Shown: one piece after another, positions 8,744 to 18,281 of the stretch
Position numbering within the stretch: the first letter of the stretch is position 1
Layout: each line of letters starts with the position of its first letter
Source of the DNA: Lachnospiraceae bacterium
GTDB taxonomy: Bacteria; Bacillota; Clostridia; Lachnospirales; Lachnospiraceae
Length of the DNA stretch: 64,000 bases
Direction: 5' to 3'
Assembly (NCBI GenBank): GCA_910574715.1
Contig: CAJTCH010000011.1
Location: 1 to 64,000 of the forward strand
Program-made: the position numbers and the translations under genes
The notes under the pieces: generated by a model
Databases searched by the model: none
What the model was told of the DNA's origin: nothing
The model's input: only the letters and a program-made list of their open reading frames with translations

Positions 8744-10042
8744 ATGGAGAATGTACAAATTTCTATTTTTTGTCAGACATATAATCATGTTAAATATATA
8801 CAAGATGCAATTGAGGGGATCTTGAACCAGATAACAGAATTCACATATCGCATTTTTATATATGATGATGTTTCAAGTGATGGAACATCAGAAATCATAG
8901 GTAGATATAAGAATAAACATCCAGATATAATTGAAATATTTAGGCCGGATCGGAATAGATATGAGGAAGAAAGGCAGAAAGGCTTTCCAGAGCGCGAAAA
9001 AATTAGAAAAAAGTATTTAACGGGGAAATATATTGCATTATGTGAAGGAGATGATTGTTGGGTTGACCCTTATAAATTACAAACACAAGTTGAGTTTATG
9101 GAGAAGCATTTAGAGTGTGTTATGACAGTTCATGATGCGTGGCAACTTGATTGTCGAACCGGGGAAAAACGAAAGCATTCTAATTTTAATGCAACTGGCT
9201 ATTTGACTCCTGAGGATATTATTTTGAAAGGTGCGGGGGGAATTCCAACGGCATCATTTGTGTTAAGGAGAGAAGCGTTCTTTTGGGATGAGTCTTTTCC
9301 TAAGTGTGAGGTAGGGGATTGGCCGCGACAATTATTTGCAATTACAAAAGGAAAAATTTATTATTTTAACGAAAAAATGTCATTATATAGATACATGCAT
9401 AACGGATCTTGGAGTGCAAAATATGGGGATGATAAAATATATTCCATATGCCATAGATTAAGAATGATAGAGTTTTTAACGAAATATGATGACTATACTA
9501 GTAGAAAATTTCATTTAAGCATACGAAAAAGAGAAAACATATATTTTTTTGACAATATATCAGAATATATGGAGATTGATGACGTGCAGCTGTATGTAAA
9601 AAAATGTAATGAATTATCGCGTTTAACGGAAAGAAAATATGATACTCTAATGGAGGATATGAAAAGAATCTGGGGATTATTAAATGAGGTGTCTTATAAT
9701 GATAAGGAAATTGAAAAATATGCAAAGAAATATAAATATCTAGTAATCATGGGAATGGGTAAATATTCTGATGTAATAAGAAGGTATTTAGAAAAATGTG
9801 GTATTGAGTATATAGGTTGTATTTTGTCTAATGATCAGAAAGTATTAGAAGACGAAAATGTGTGGAAAATTGAGGATTTTCCATATAGATGGGAGGAGAC
9901 GGGCATAATTGTTGCGCTTCATCCAAAATGGCAGGAGGATGCAGAGAAATCTTTGTTGGCAGAAAGGGTTTACAGTTATTATGCACCCTTCTGGATAGAG
10001 GATAATATCTATTACAAAGATAGTACAAAAATACATATTTAG
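8744..10042 (+). CDS. GT2 glycosyltransferase with C-terminal Rossmann-like module
   Basis: The N-terminal ~250 residues are a GT-A fold: ISIFCQTYNH at the start, DDVSSDGT nucleotide-binding loop and the metal-binding region ALCEGDDCWVDP. Residues ~335-420 contain the locus-wide module (YLVIMGMGKYSDVIRRYL). Cytoplasmic; predicted to transfer a sugar from a nucleotide donor to a growing glycan. ATG 8744 follows AAAGGGAAAGGA. AT-rich. Donor and acceptor cannot be read from sequence. Confidence 0.85.
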   Translation: MENVQISIFCQTYNHVKYIQDAIEGILNQITEFTYRIFIYDDVSSDGTSEIIGRYKNKHPDIIEIFRPDRNRYEEERQKGFPEREKIRKKYLTGKYIALCEGDDCWVDPYKLQTQVEFMEKHLECVMTVHDAWQLDCRTGEKRKHSNFNATGYLTPEDIILKGAGGIPTASFVLRREAFFWDESFPKCEVGDWPRQLFAITKGKIYYFNEKMSLYRYMHNGSWSAKYGDDKIYSICHRLRMIEFLTKYDDYTSRKFHLSIRKRENIYFFDNISEYMEIDDVQLYVKKCNELSRLTERKYDTLMEDMKRIWGLLNEVSYNDKEIEKYAKKYKYLVIMGMGKYSDVIRRYLEKCGIEYIGCILSNDQKVLEDENVWKIEDFPYRWEETGIIVALHPKWQEDAEKSLLAERVYSYYAPFWIEDNIYYKDSTKIHI

Positions 10043-10098
10043 TTTATTAAGATTTGGGAATATAGGAAAATATCCAACTGCATTAAGGGAGGGTTTAG

Positions 10099-11268
10099 AT
10101 GGTTACATTATTTAAAGAACCGATAGAAATTTTAGATAAAATTTCATCTGATAGAAAATCAGAAATGACAGAATGGCAATTGTCGTTTTTATGTGGTCTA
10201 ATAAAAGAAAGTAGACCTCAAAAACTTGTTGAAATTGGAGTGGCTGCAGGAGGAACGACTGCAGTTATTTTGAATTGTATTAAATTATTAGAATTAGACA
10301 CTCAAGTGAATTCTATAGATATTTCTGAGATGCTATATTCAGATCAAAGTCTAAAAACGGGATATCTTGCAGAACAAGCTGTAAAGGTGTTAGACGATAT
10401 TGTTAATTTCAAATTATATACAGGAGGTATTTCTGCAGAGTTTTTAGAAGAAATTGGAAAAGAAATTGATTTCTTGATTTTAGATACGATGCATGTTATG
10501 CCGGGAGAATTATTAGACTTTTTAGCGTGCCTTCCTTTTCTGAAAGAAGGATCAATAGTTGTTTTGCATGACATTTTACTTCACCATTTGACATATTCTG
10601 ACGATGCGTATGCGACACAACTTTTGTTAGATACTGTTGTTGCAGAAAAAATAATTGATATAGATCCATCGGAAAAATGTGGATATCCTAATATTGGTGC
10701 ATTCAAAATTACAAGGGATACAAAGAAATACATTGCAAATGTATTCAATGCGTTGTTAGTGACATGGCAATATGTGTTATCAGAAAAACAAGTAAAATTA
10801 TATCGAAATTTTTATTCGAAATATTATGAAAAGAAGTATTCAGAAATTTTTGATACAGCGGTTCAATTCAATCAAGCAACAATTGAAAAAAAATATCAAC
10901 TTTTATATCAGAATAAAATATCAGAATTTTGTTCGGTATATCAGATGATACAACAGATTAAAGGATTTAATATATATATTTATGGATGTGGTAGCTTTGG
11001 ACAAGAACTGAAAGGTATTTTAGAAGGTTGTGGAATTAACATATGTGGATTTATTGTTTCAGATGTAATTGAGAGGGAAGGTATATCGTATAATCCATAT
11101 TATTTGTCGGAAATAGATTTTAATGAAAATGAGGACGTAATTCTTGTGGGTGTTGATAAAGCATTAGAAGGAGAGGTACAGGAGTTGTTAAGCTATCGAG
11201 GAATTAATCATTATATATTATTAGGTGATATAGTGTGTAATTTCTTGAGAAGGTGGAGAATGAATTAA
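10099..11268 (+). CDS. Class I SAM methyltransferase-like protein with C-terminal Rossmann-like module
   Basis: Residues ~15-200 resemble the methyltransferase-24/cephalosporin-hydroxylase group: KLVEIGVAAGGTTAVIL (SAM loop), SIDIS, DFLILDTMH and VVLHDI. Residues ~295-380 repeat the locus module (IYIYGCGSFGQELKGIL ... VILVGVDKALEGEV). ATG 10099 follows AAGGGAGGG. The end overlaps the next gene by one base. Substrate unknown; a methyl or hydroxyl change of a glycan sugar is the natural guess. AT-rich. Confidence 0.78.
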   Translation: MVTLFKEPIEILDKISSDRKSEMTEWQLSFLCGLIKESRPQKLVEIGVAAGGTTAVILNCIKLLELDTQVNSIDISEMLYSDQSLKTGYLAEQAVKVLDDIVNFKLYTGGISAEFLEEIGKEIDFLILDTMHVMPGELLDFLACLPFLKEGSIVVLHDILLHHLTYSDDAYATQLLLDTVVAEKIIDIDPSEKCGYPNIGAFKITRDTKKYIANVFNALLVTWQYVLSEKQVKLYRNFYSKYYEKKYSEIFDTAVQFNQATIEKKYQLLYQNKISEFCSVYQMIQQIKGFNIYIYGCGSFGQELKGILEGCGINICGFIVSDVIEREGISYNPYYLSEIDFNENEDVILVGVDKALEGEVQELLSYRGINHYILLGDIVCNFLRRWRMN

Positions 11269-12470
11269 TGGGGAATATACAAGATTCTTTGTTAAGTATA
11301 GTTGTTCCTGTATATAATGTTGGAAATTATATACAGGAATGTATAGAGAGTATTATAGAACAAACATATAAAAATCTGGAAATAATTATAGTGGATGATG
11401 GATCTACAGATCATTCAGGGAGGATATGTGATGAATATGCGGATAAAGATAGCAGAGTTCGAGTTATTCACACAGAAAATAAAGGGCTGTTATCTGCCCG
11501 TTTCACGGGTGTTGAAGAGTCGAATGGAAAATATGTCACATTTGTCGATTCGGATGATTGGATTGATAAGGCCATGTATGAAGATTTAATGTATGCAATA
11601 GAGTCTTCACATGCAGAAATAGTTGTTAGTGGTATATGTAGATATTGGAATAAAGACAAAATGATTTATGATAAGCCTTGTTTAGAAGAAAAATTATATA
11701 AAAAGCATGACATAAAAAATCAGGTGTTACCAGTTATGCTTTGGAACAAAAATAGAGGCAGACAAGAACTTGACCCAAGCTTGTGTACTAAAGTTTTTGA
11801 AAAGAGGATTCTAAAAAAATATTTGCAAAATGTGCAAGAATTAGGAATTTATTTGGGTGAAGATACAAGTGTAATTTATCCCATGATGCTGGATATAGAC
11901 TCTATGGTTGTAGTTAGAAAATGTTATTACTATCATCGGCAAAGAATACAAGGGGAAGTGGCGTCATATTTATCAGATTATTATTATTTTGAAAGACTTT
12001 ATAGATTATATATTTATTTGAAAAAGATGTTTGAAAAAAGTGATTATTCCAATGAATTGCTAAAGGAATTAGATTACTTTTATATGAGATTTGTACAATT
12101 GAGGAGAGAATGTTATGTTCAGACATATGAGATAGATAAATATTTATTTCCTTATAATGCGATACCTTACAATTCAGATATTATACTATATGGTGCTGGA
12201 AGTGTTGGTATTTCTTATATGGAACAAAATAATAAATATCATTTTTGTAATATCATTCTGTGGATTGATAAAAAGGCAGAGGAATTCTGTGGAGATGATC
12301 GAAAGATTTATTTGCCAGAGGAAATAAAACACTATAAGTATGATTATATTTTAATTGCAGTCCACGTACCGGAGCTTGCAAAAGAAATTATGGAAGAGTT
12401 GGAAGAGATGGGGATTGGATCAGATAAAATCATATGGTTTGGTACAACGATATATAAATTTGCTGAATAA
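11268..12470 (+). CDS. GT2 glycosyltransferase with C-terminal Rossmann-like module
   Basis: A classical GT2 N-terminus (SIVVPVYNVGNYIQECIESI, VDDGSTDHSG, FVDSDDW) is followed at residues ~305-400 by the locus module (IILYGAGSVGISYM ... YILIAVHVPELAKEI). The frame extends to GTG 11253, but AAGGTGGAG (11250-11257) is placed for ATG 11268, which shares one base with the previous stop. This gives about 400 aa. Cytoplasmic sugar transferase; specificity unknown. Last of the clearly AT-rich genes. Confidence 0.86.
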   Translation: MGNIQDSLLSIVVPVYNVGNYIQECIESIIEQTYKNLEIIIVDDGSTDHSGRICDEYADKDSRVRVIHTENKGLLSARFTGVEESNGKYVTFVDSDDWIDKAMYEDLMYAIESSHAEIVVSGICRYWNKDKMIYDKPCLEEKLYKKHDIKNQVLPVMLWNKNRGRQELDPSLCTKVFEKRILKKYLQNVQELGIYLGEDTSVIYPMMLDIDSMVVVRKCYYYHRQRIQGEVASYLSDYYYFERLYRLYIYLKKMFEKSDYSNELLKELDYFYMRFVQLRRECYVQTYEIDKYLFPYNAIPYNSDIILYGAGSVGISYMEQNNKYHFCNIILWIDKKAEEFCGDDRKIYLPEEIKHYKYDYILIAVHVPELAKEIMEELEEMGIGSDKIIWFGTTIYKFAE

Positions 12471-12508
12471 AAAAATTATAAATGATATTGTACCTTGGAG
12501 GGAAGTAA

Positions 12509-13699
12509 ATGATATGGAAAAACAAAACACATGAACTCGATCAATTTGCAGCAGATCTTATGTCAGCAAACCCACAGTTGAAATATTACATCTTTGGTGC
12601 AGGTCTGATGGGGAGGGAATTATTGTCTGTATTTATGAAATATAACTGTACAGTAATGTTCATTGACAATAGCGTTGATAAGCAGAGAGATGGAATAGAT
12701 GGAACCGAAGTTATTACGCTGACGGAATATTTGCTGAGAAGAGACGGTCAGATCATCATAGCGGCATCAAAAGCGAATACGGTAACAATTAAGCAGCAAT
12801 TGGAAGACAATCTATTAAAGCATGGAGAAGATTTCTTCTTGTATGATGAGTTTGTGGATTTTATCTTCCCAATTATCTCAGTATATGGATTCAACCAATC
12901 ATATGTTTCGTTGGCTCAGATCACATTGACGGAGCGTTGTACCTTAAAGTGTAAGAAATGTGCCCACGGTTGTTCCTATGTTGATAATGCGTCTGCCATA
13001 GACATGACCTTACAACAGGTGTATAAAAGTGCGGATTCTTTTTTTTCAAAAGTTGATTTTGTGAAAGAATTTGTATTGATAGGAGGAGAACCGCTTCTTT
13101 ATAGAGAATTGGAGATAGTGATTGAATATATAGGCAGACGATACAGAGAGCGGATTTCACTTTTTGTTATTACTACGAATGGTACGATTATACCGAATAA
13201 GGATATTTTGAAAGCATGTCAAAAATATAATATATTATTCCGAATTTCAAATTATTCGTATCAAGTTCCAAGATTGAAAAAGACATATCAGCGCCTGATG
13301 GATGTGTTAGAGAGTTACTCGATTTCATATGTTCTTAGTGAAGAAGAACATGAGTGGATGGACTATGGTTTTGAATACGTCAATAGAAATGAATCAGAGG
13401 ATGAATTAGTAAAGGTCTTCGATGCGTGTAAGACTCCGTGCAGGGAGATACGAGAGAATAGATTTTATTATTGTGTCATGGCAAGAAGTATTTCGGACAA
13501 TTTGGGATTCCATGTTGGGCAGGATGATTATTTGGATATGGATAGATTGAATGGAACGGATTACCGAAAAGAATTACTGGAATTTACATTAGGATATTCG
13601 GATAAGGGATATCTGGATATGTGCAGACATTGCAACGGGGCGGAAGCGAAGAATTATCCGATACCGGCAGCGGAGCAGGTGATAAGGAATGATGCGTAG
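12509..13699 (+). CDS. Radical SAM protein with N-terminal Rossmann-like module
   Basis: Residues ~25-115 are the locus module (YYIFGAGLMGRELL, FIDNS ... IIIAASKANT). A radical SAM domain follows, with the 4Fe-4S motif C-x3-C-x2-C at Cys144, Cys148 and Cys151 (CTLKCKKC), a GGEPL motif, and more cysteines near the C-terminus (CKTPCRE, YYC, MCRHCNG) that may hold an auxiliary cluster. It should carry out a radical reaction on a sugar or other small molecule in an anaerobe. ATG 12509 follows TTGGAGGG. It overlaps the next gene by 11 bp, so the two are co-expressed. Confidence 0.84.
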   Translation: MIWKNKTHELDQFAADLMSANPQLKYYIFGAGLMGRELLSVFMKYNCTVMFIDNSVDKQRDGIDGTEVITLTEYLLRRDGQIIIAASKANTVTIKQQLEDNLLKHGEDFFLYDEFVDFIFPIISVYGFNQSYVSLAQITLTERCTLKCKKCAHGCSYVDNASAIDMTLQQVYKSADSFFSKVDFVKEFVLIGGEPLLYRELEIVIEYIGRRYRERISLFVITTNGTIIPNKDILKACQKYNILFRISNYSYQVPRLKKTYQRLMDVLESYSISYVLSEEEHEWMDYGFEYVNRNESEDELVKVFDACKTPCREIRENRFYYCVMARSISDNLGFHVGQDDYLDMDRLNGTDYRKELLEFTLGYSDKGYLDMCRHCNGAEAKNYPIPAAEQVIRNDA

Positions 13700-16292
13700 C
13701 GTTATTTTATATGGTTCAGGGAAGCGTTGCAGGATATTATGTGAAATATTGCGGCAATTGGATTCTGAGATTGAGATTATATTTATTGTGGACAGTAATC
13801 CTGCTAAATGGGGGAACCGAATAGAAGGAATATTAGTTGAAAGCCCGGATTCTCTCAACGAGAGTCATGAGGAATATAGCTTGTGCATTACGGTTGCGGA
13901 TATGGAAGCCTGCCGAGATATACGAGAGGTGTTACGAGAGAAGTATAGGTTTGCATTAGAAAAGGAGATACATTACGATCGGCTTATCCTTGAAGCATAC
14001 AGACGGAGCAAAGCCATAAAGCACAACATAGAAGAAGCGGGAAATGGAGATAATCACGGAGAAAGTATAGTGTTTGATTGCTATAATGGTCTGGGATTAG
14101 GCGGAGTTGAGGCATGGACAATAGATCTGAGCGCCGCTTTGATCGAGAAGGGGAATGAAGACGTGTATATCATTTCTGATCAAGGGAATTATGAAGTGCC
14201 GGATCTTGTGAAGAAGAATGTAGTATACGTTGATATTGATCATCAGAAAAGATTCTCTGTAAGTTCAGTCGAGAAGTTGGTCAAAGCAATTATGAACAGA
14301 CTTCCATGCAAAGTAATTACGAGTGCAGTGGATGAGGTTATGTTGGCGGCATATCTGGTAAAGTGTCATTATCCGGAAAAAATTCAGATAATATCTGTTA
14401 TACATAATAGCAGCGAAGAAGCCTATGAGGAGTATGTTGATTTCAGAGAATGTTCGGATCTTTATGTTAGTGTCAGTCTTGATATCAGAGATGATATGAT
14501 GCGCAGAGGTGTTGAAGAGGGGAGAATCCTTACGATGACGTGTCCGTTCTCTTGTGCCCCTGTATTAAGACGGAGTTATTCGGAAAGTGATATTATGCCG
14601 CTTCGCATAGGATATGCAGGGCGAATAGAGCACTATCAGAAACGGATGGACTTACTGCTGAGGGTGATAGAATTACTCGTGAAAGATAATATTCCCTTCG
14701 AGATGGAGATAGCGGGAGAGGGGACGGCACGAAAAGAGATGGAAGAATTTGTTTCTTCCAGACATTTAAATGAGAAGATACATTTTCTGGGCAGATTGGA
14801 TCGTGATCAGATTCATGAATTTTGGAGGAGGCAAGATGTGTGTGTTAATCTTGCAGATTTTGAAGGAAGAAGTATCGGTATTATAGAAGCTATGGGAAAT
14901 GGAGCGGTTCCGATCGTTACTGCAACGTCGGGGGTAAGAGAAGACATCGCAGATGCTGTAAATGGGTATATTGTTCCAATCGGGGATTATCATGCTGCAG
15001 CGGATAGGATTCGAATGTTGGAGGAACGAAGAGATTTACTGGCGAAGATGGGGGGATTGGCTCATGATGCAGTCTATCCCAAAAGTTTGATGGATCCGCA
15101 CCTTGAGTTTTGGGAAGGGATTCTGCGTCCTAAAGTAAGCATCATAGTTCCGGTATATAATTTAGCTTCGTATATTGAAGAATGTGTGGAAAGCCTGCGG
15201 AGACAGACATATCGCAATATTGAGATTATTTTGATAGATGATGGCTCTGCGGACGGCTCTGGTGACCTGTGCGAAAAATTGGCACTGCAGGATGGCAGAA
15301 TCAGAGTAATCAGGCAGGAGAATCGAGGAGTAGTAGTTGCCAGGAACAGAGGAATCGACAACGCGGCAGGAAAATATATTGCATTCGTTGATGGAGATGA
15401 TTGGGTCGATTCGGATATGATAGAAACGTTGCTTGAAGAGATCGGGGAAGCAGATCTTGTTACTGCAAAGGTATATAGGGAGATATCACCCAACAGATGG
15501 ATCGAAGAATACGATAGATTCCCGGAAGGATTATACTCTGGGGAAAGGATTTACGAAATAATAAAAAATATGGTATACGATTCCCGAAGTAATTACGCTC
15601 AGCCTTTTATACCGGGAATGTGTAATAAGTTATTTTTAAGCAGTTTGGTAAAAAAGATATGCAAAGAAATGGATATGAGCATTACTTATGAGGAGGATGC
15701 GGTTTTCACTTATAAATATCTGTTACAGTGCCGTTCCATAGTGGTGACGCACCAAGGGTTTTATCATTATCGCTATAGGGAAGGTTCAGCGATGCATTCG
15801 GTGAATGCCAATGTATTGACCAATATAAATAAAGTATATCATGCATTAGAAGCAGATTTTAAGAAGCATGAGTTAAAGGATTGTCTGATATTTCAATTGC
15901 AGAAATGGATCACACATCTGACCTGTAAGGCGATCAATGATTTCATGGGATTCGACAGCAGAGCATCCATCCCGGAATACATAGCGGATCTTTCCTATCT
16001 GGAAGATAAGCGAATCATTCTCTACGGCGCCGGCAAGGCCGGACAAGATACTTATGCCCAGATGAAGAACTATGGTTACAGAATTGTACTATGGGCAGAT
16101 AAGAATTATAAGTCTTATCAAGAGCAGGGGAAGCCGATCTCGCCGCCGGATGAAATATTGAACGTAGGATACGATCTGATCTATATTGCGGTCAGTGATG
16201 ATGAGCTGGTGGGAAAGATTCGAAAGGAACTGACAGAACGAGGGATTCCCGAGGAACGATTGCTTTGGAGAAAAGCAATGCGTGTTTTTTGA
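13689..16292 (+). CDS. Four-part protein: Rossmann module, GT4, GT2, Rossmann module
   Basis: 867 aa. Residues 1-~110 are the locus module (VILYGSGKRCRIL, FIVDSNPAKWGNRIEG). Residues ~120-460 are a GT-B GT4 enzyme: GLGLGGVEAW near the start, IGYAGRIEHYQKR, and the E-x7-E element EGRSIGIIE. Residues ~480-740 are a GT-A GT2 enzyme (VSIIVPVYN, IDDGSADGSG, FVDGDDW). Residues ~770-867 are a second module (RIILYGAGKAGQDTY). Two sugar transferases in one chain suggest consecutive transfers. ATG 13689 and 13692 are both possible. The domain order is unusual, with two different GT folds bracketed by the same module. Confidence 0.85.
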   Translation: MMRSVILYGSGKRCRILCEILRQLDSEIEIIFIVDSNPAKWGNRIEGILVESPDSLNESHEEYSLCITVADMEACRDIREVLREKYRFALEKEIHYDRLILEAYRRSKAIKHNIEEAGNGDNHGESIVFDCYNGLGLGGVEAWTIDLSAALIEKGNEDVYIISDQGNYEVPDLVKKNVVYVDIDHQKRFSVSSVEKLVKAIMNRLPCKVITSAVDEVMLAAYLVKCHYPEKIQIISVIHNSSEEAYEEYVDFRECSDLYVSVSLDIRDDMMRRGVEEGRILTMTCPFSCAPVLRRSYSESDIMPLRIGYAGRIEHYQKRMDLLLRVIELLVKDNIPFEMEIAGEGTARKEMEEFVSSRHLNEKIHFLGRLDRDQIHEFWRRQDVCVNLADFEGRSIGIIEAMGNGAVPIVTATSGVREDIADAVNGYIVPIGDYHAAADRIRMLEERRDLLAKMGGLAHDAVYPKSLMDPHLEFWEGILRPKVSIIVPVYNLASYIEECVESLRRQTYRNIEIILIDDGSADGSGDLCEKLALQDGRIRVIRQENRGVVVARNRGIDNAAGKYIAFVDGDDWVDSDMIETLLEEIGEADLVTAKVYREISPNRWIEEYDRFPEGLYSGERIYEIIKNMVYDSRSNYAQPFIPGMCNKLFLSSLVKKICKEMDMSITYEEDAVFTYKYLLQCRSIVVTHQGFYHYRYREGSAMHSVNANVLTNINKVYHALEADFKKHELKDCLIFQLQKWITHLTCKAINDFMGFDSRASIPEYIADLSYLEDKRIILYGAGKAGQDTYAQMKNYGYRIVLWADKNYKSYQEQGKPISPPDEILNVGYDLIYIAVSDDELVGKIRKELTERGIPEERLLWRKAMRVF

Positions 16293-16338
16293 GTATCGCC
16301 GGATGCAGAAGCTGTGAATAAGAAAGAAGGGGATGATT

Positions 16339-17856
16339 ATGGTTGATTCTGGAATAAAGGATAAGAAGATAGTAATCTGGGGAATCGGAATCCTGCAGAG
16401 TGATCTGGACGGTATTTTTGGCTTTTCCAATCTTCCTGATTTTCTATATTATGTGGATGATTGCATACAGGAAAAGAATTTGATCAGTGTGTCAAAAGAT
16501 TTGGTCTATCCGACACAGAAGCTGGCAGAAGAAATTCCGGATCAGGTGTTAGTCATCATATGCCAGGAAAACCACGGAGAAGCAATCACCCGATTGAAAA
16601 GTATGGGATATGGGGAGGACAGTTATATCCTGGGAGAGGAACTTCTGGTTTGTAATCCCCTGTGCCAGAAGATTAGGGATAAGGATATATCCGTGTGGGG
16701 AATGGGAACCATGTATCTACTTCATGAGACTGAAATCAACAGGCATTTTCCGAATGTTGCCCGTTTTATTGTGACAGAGAAGGAGAATGACAGTTTTAGG
16801 GGGAAGGAAGTTATCTCCTTAGAAGATGGCATTCCCCAAGACTCGTTTGTCATAGTATCCAGCATCTATTATAAAGAGATCTATAAGAATCTGATTGATA
16901 TGGGGAAGCTTCCCGGAGAGGATTTTCTGCATGTAGAGACGCTTATGGCAATGTGTTCGCTTTCCTTAGGAATCGACGAGACATGTCAGTTTACAGACTG
17001 TAGAAAGGGTTCCGAATACTTGTTGATCGTTCTTGCGGGATATAAGGAATTCGTGTGGGAGAGTGTATTCGGAAGACTTCGTGCCTTCGTGCCGAAGGAT
17101 ATAGACATCTGTATTGTTACGAGCGGTTTAGTGAATAGCGGTTTGCAGGATATGTGCGAAGAGTATCAGTGGTCATACTTAAGTACATCAAGAAACAATG
17201 TTTCTATGGCGGTTAATACGGCGATATGGAAACATTCGGATGCACAATATGTGTACAAGATGGATGAGGATATCTTTTTGACAAAAGGTGTGTTTGAGAT
17301 ATTGAAGGATACTTATCAGGCCGTGTCAGAAAAAGGCAGATATGAGGTGGGATTTGTAACGCCATTGATTCCGATTAATGGTTACGGACATGTGAGGCTG
17401 TTGGAGATTTTTGATGCTGTTGATTTGTGGCAGGAGAGGTTCGGAGAACTTAAGTATACGAACCTGACGCATCACCGGAATATCTGTGAGAATCCTGAGA
17501 CGGCAAGATTTATGTGGGGGGAAGGGAATCAAGCTATGAATGATCTGGACAGGATGCAGCAAATATTGTCTCACAGAGAGTTTCAGTATTCGATCTGTCC
17601 GATACGTTATAGCATAGGTTTTGTTCTGTTCCATAGAAATAGTTGGATCAGGATGAAAGGATTTCCGGCATTTGCCGGCAACATGGGTATGGATGAAGAG
17701 GCTTTCTGCCAGTTCTGTGTGCTGCAGTCTTATGCTATGGTCGTAGCGGAGAATGCAGTAGTGGGGCATCTGGCTTTCGGTCCGCAGAATAAGGCGATGG
17801 AACAGTACTATCATGATAATAGAGAGAGATTTATGTTGTTGTCAGGAGGAAGGTAG
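16339..17856 (+). CDS. Putative GT-A-type glycosyltransferase with two N-terminal Rossmann-like modules
   Basis: Residues ~1-105 and ~110-210 are two divergent copies of the locus module (KKIVIWGIGILQSDL and KDISVWGMGTMYLL). The C-terminal ~290 residues (LLIVLAGYKEFVWE ... VYKMDEDIFLTKG ... MDEEAFCQFC) look like a GT-A sugar transferase with a DED metal-binding triplet, but match no family that I can name. ATG 16339 is preferred over 16333 because GAAGGGG ends at 16332. It sits one base upstream of the small module-only gene. The glycosyltransferase assignment is inference. Confidence 0.6.
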   Translation: MVDSGIKDKKIVIWGIGILQSDLDGIFGFSNLPDFLYYVDDCIQEKNLISVSKDLVYPTQKLAEEIPDQVLVIICQENHGEAITRLKSMGYGEDSYILGEELLVCNPLCQKIRDKDISVWGMGTMYLLHETEINRHFPNVARFIVTEKENDSFRGKEVISLEDGIPQDSFVIVSSIYYKEIYKNLIDMGKLPGEDFLHVETLMAMCSLSLGIDETCQFTDCRKGSEYLLIVLAGYKEFVWESVFGRLRAFVPKDIDICIVTSGLVNSGLQDMCEEYQWSYLSTSRNNVSMAVNTAIWKHSDAQYVYKMDEDIFLTKGVFEILKDTYQAVSEKGRYEVGFVTPLIPINGYGHVRLLEIFDAVDLWQERFGELKYTNLTHHRNICENPETARFMWGEGNQAMNDLDRMQQILSHREFQYSICPIRYSIGFVLFHRNSWIRMKGFPAFAGNMGMDEEAFCQFCVLQSYAMVVAENAVVGHLAFGPQNKAMEQYYHDNRERFMLLSGGR

Positions 17857-17857
17857 T

Positions 17858-18259
17858 ATGGTAGATCTTGAGAATAAAAACTTAAACCGCGAGGGTTTTA
17901 CAATGATGAAACGCTGGCTGGAGAATCGAAATGCAGGGAAGACTTTTGCGGATTTTTTTCATCAGTATGGCTATCATTCTATAGCAATCTATGACGCCGG
18001 TGAAATTGGAAGAATCCTATATGACGAGATTAAGGGTTTGGATATAGAGGTGAAATACTTTGTCGATAGAAATGCGCAAGGCATGAGGACATTAGATGGA
18101 ATCCCGGTTGTCCTTCTGAGGGATATAAAGGAGATGGCGGAAGTGGATGCTTTGCTGGTAAGCCCGATTGTTAATTGTGATGTTCTATGCAAGGTGTTAT
18201 CAAAGGAAGTTCCTGAGCTTAGTGTGTTGGCGCTGCGGGATGCAGTATATGAATTTTAG
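17858..18259 (+). CDS. Stand-alone Rossmann-like (PglD-N-like) module, 133 aa
   Basis: The frame opens upstream at 17813, but CAGGAGGAAGG at 17843-17853 marks ATG 17858. After ~40 residues the protein is just the module shared by its neighbours: SIAIYDAGEIGRIL, YFVDRNAQGMRTLDGIPVV, then a helix-strand pair. The first glycine of the usual GxGxxG is replaced by Asp. No catalytic domain is attached. PglD N-terminal domains bind UDP-sugars, so this may be a nucleotide-sugar binding or docking protein; that is inference. Confidence 0.68.
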   Translation: MVDLENKNLNREGFTMMKRWLENRNAGKTFADFFHQYGYHSIAIYDAGEIGRILYDEIKGLDIEVKYFVDRNAQGMRTLDGIPVVLLRDIKEMAEVDALLVSPIVNCDVLCKVLSKEVPELSVLALRDAVYEF

Positions 18260-18281
18260 GAATTGATAGGGGAGAAAGGCC

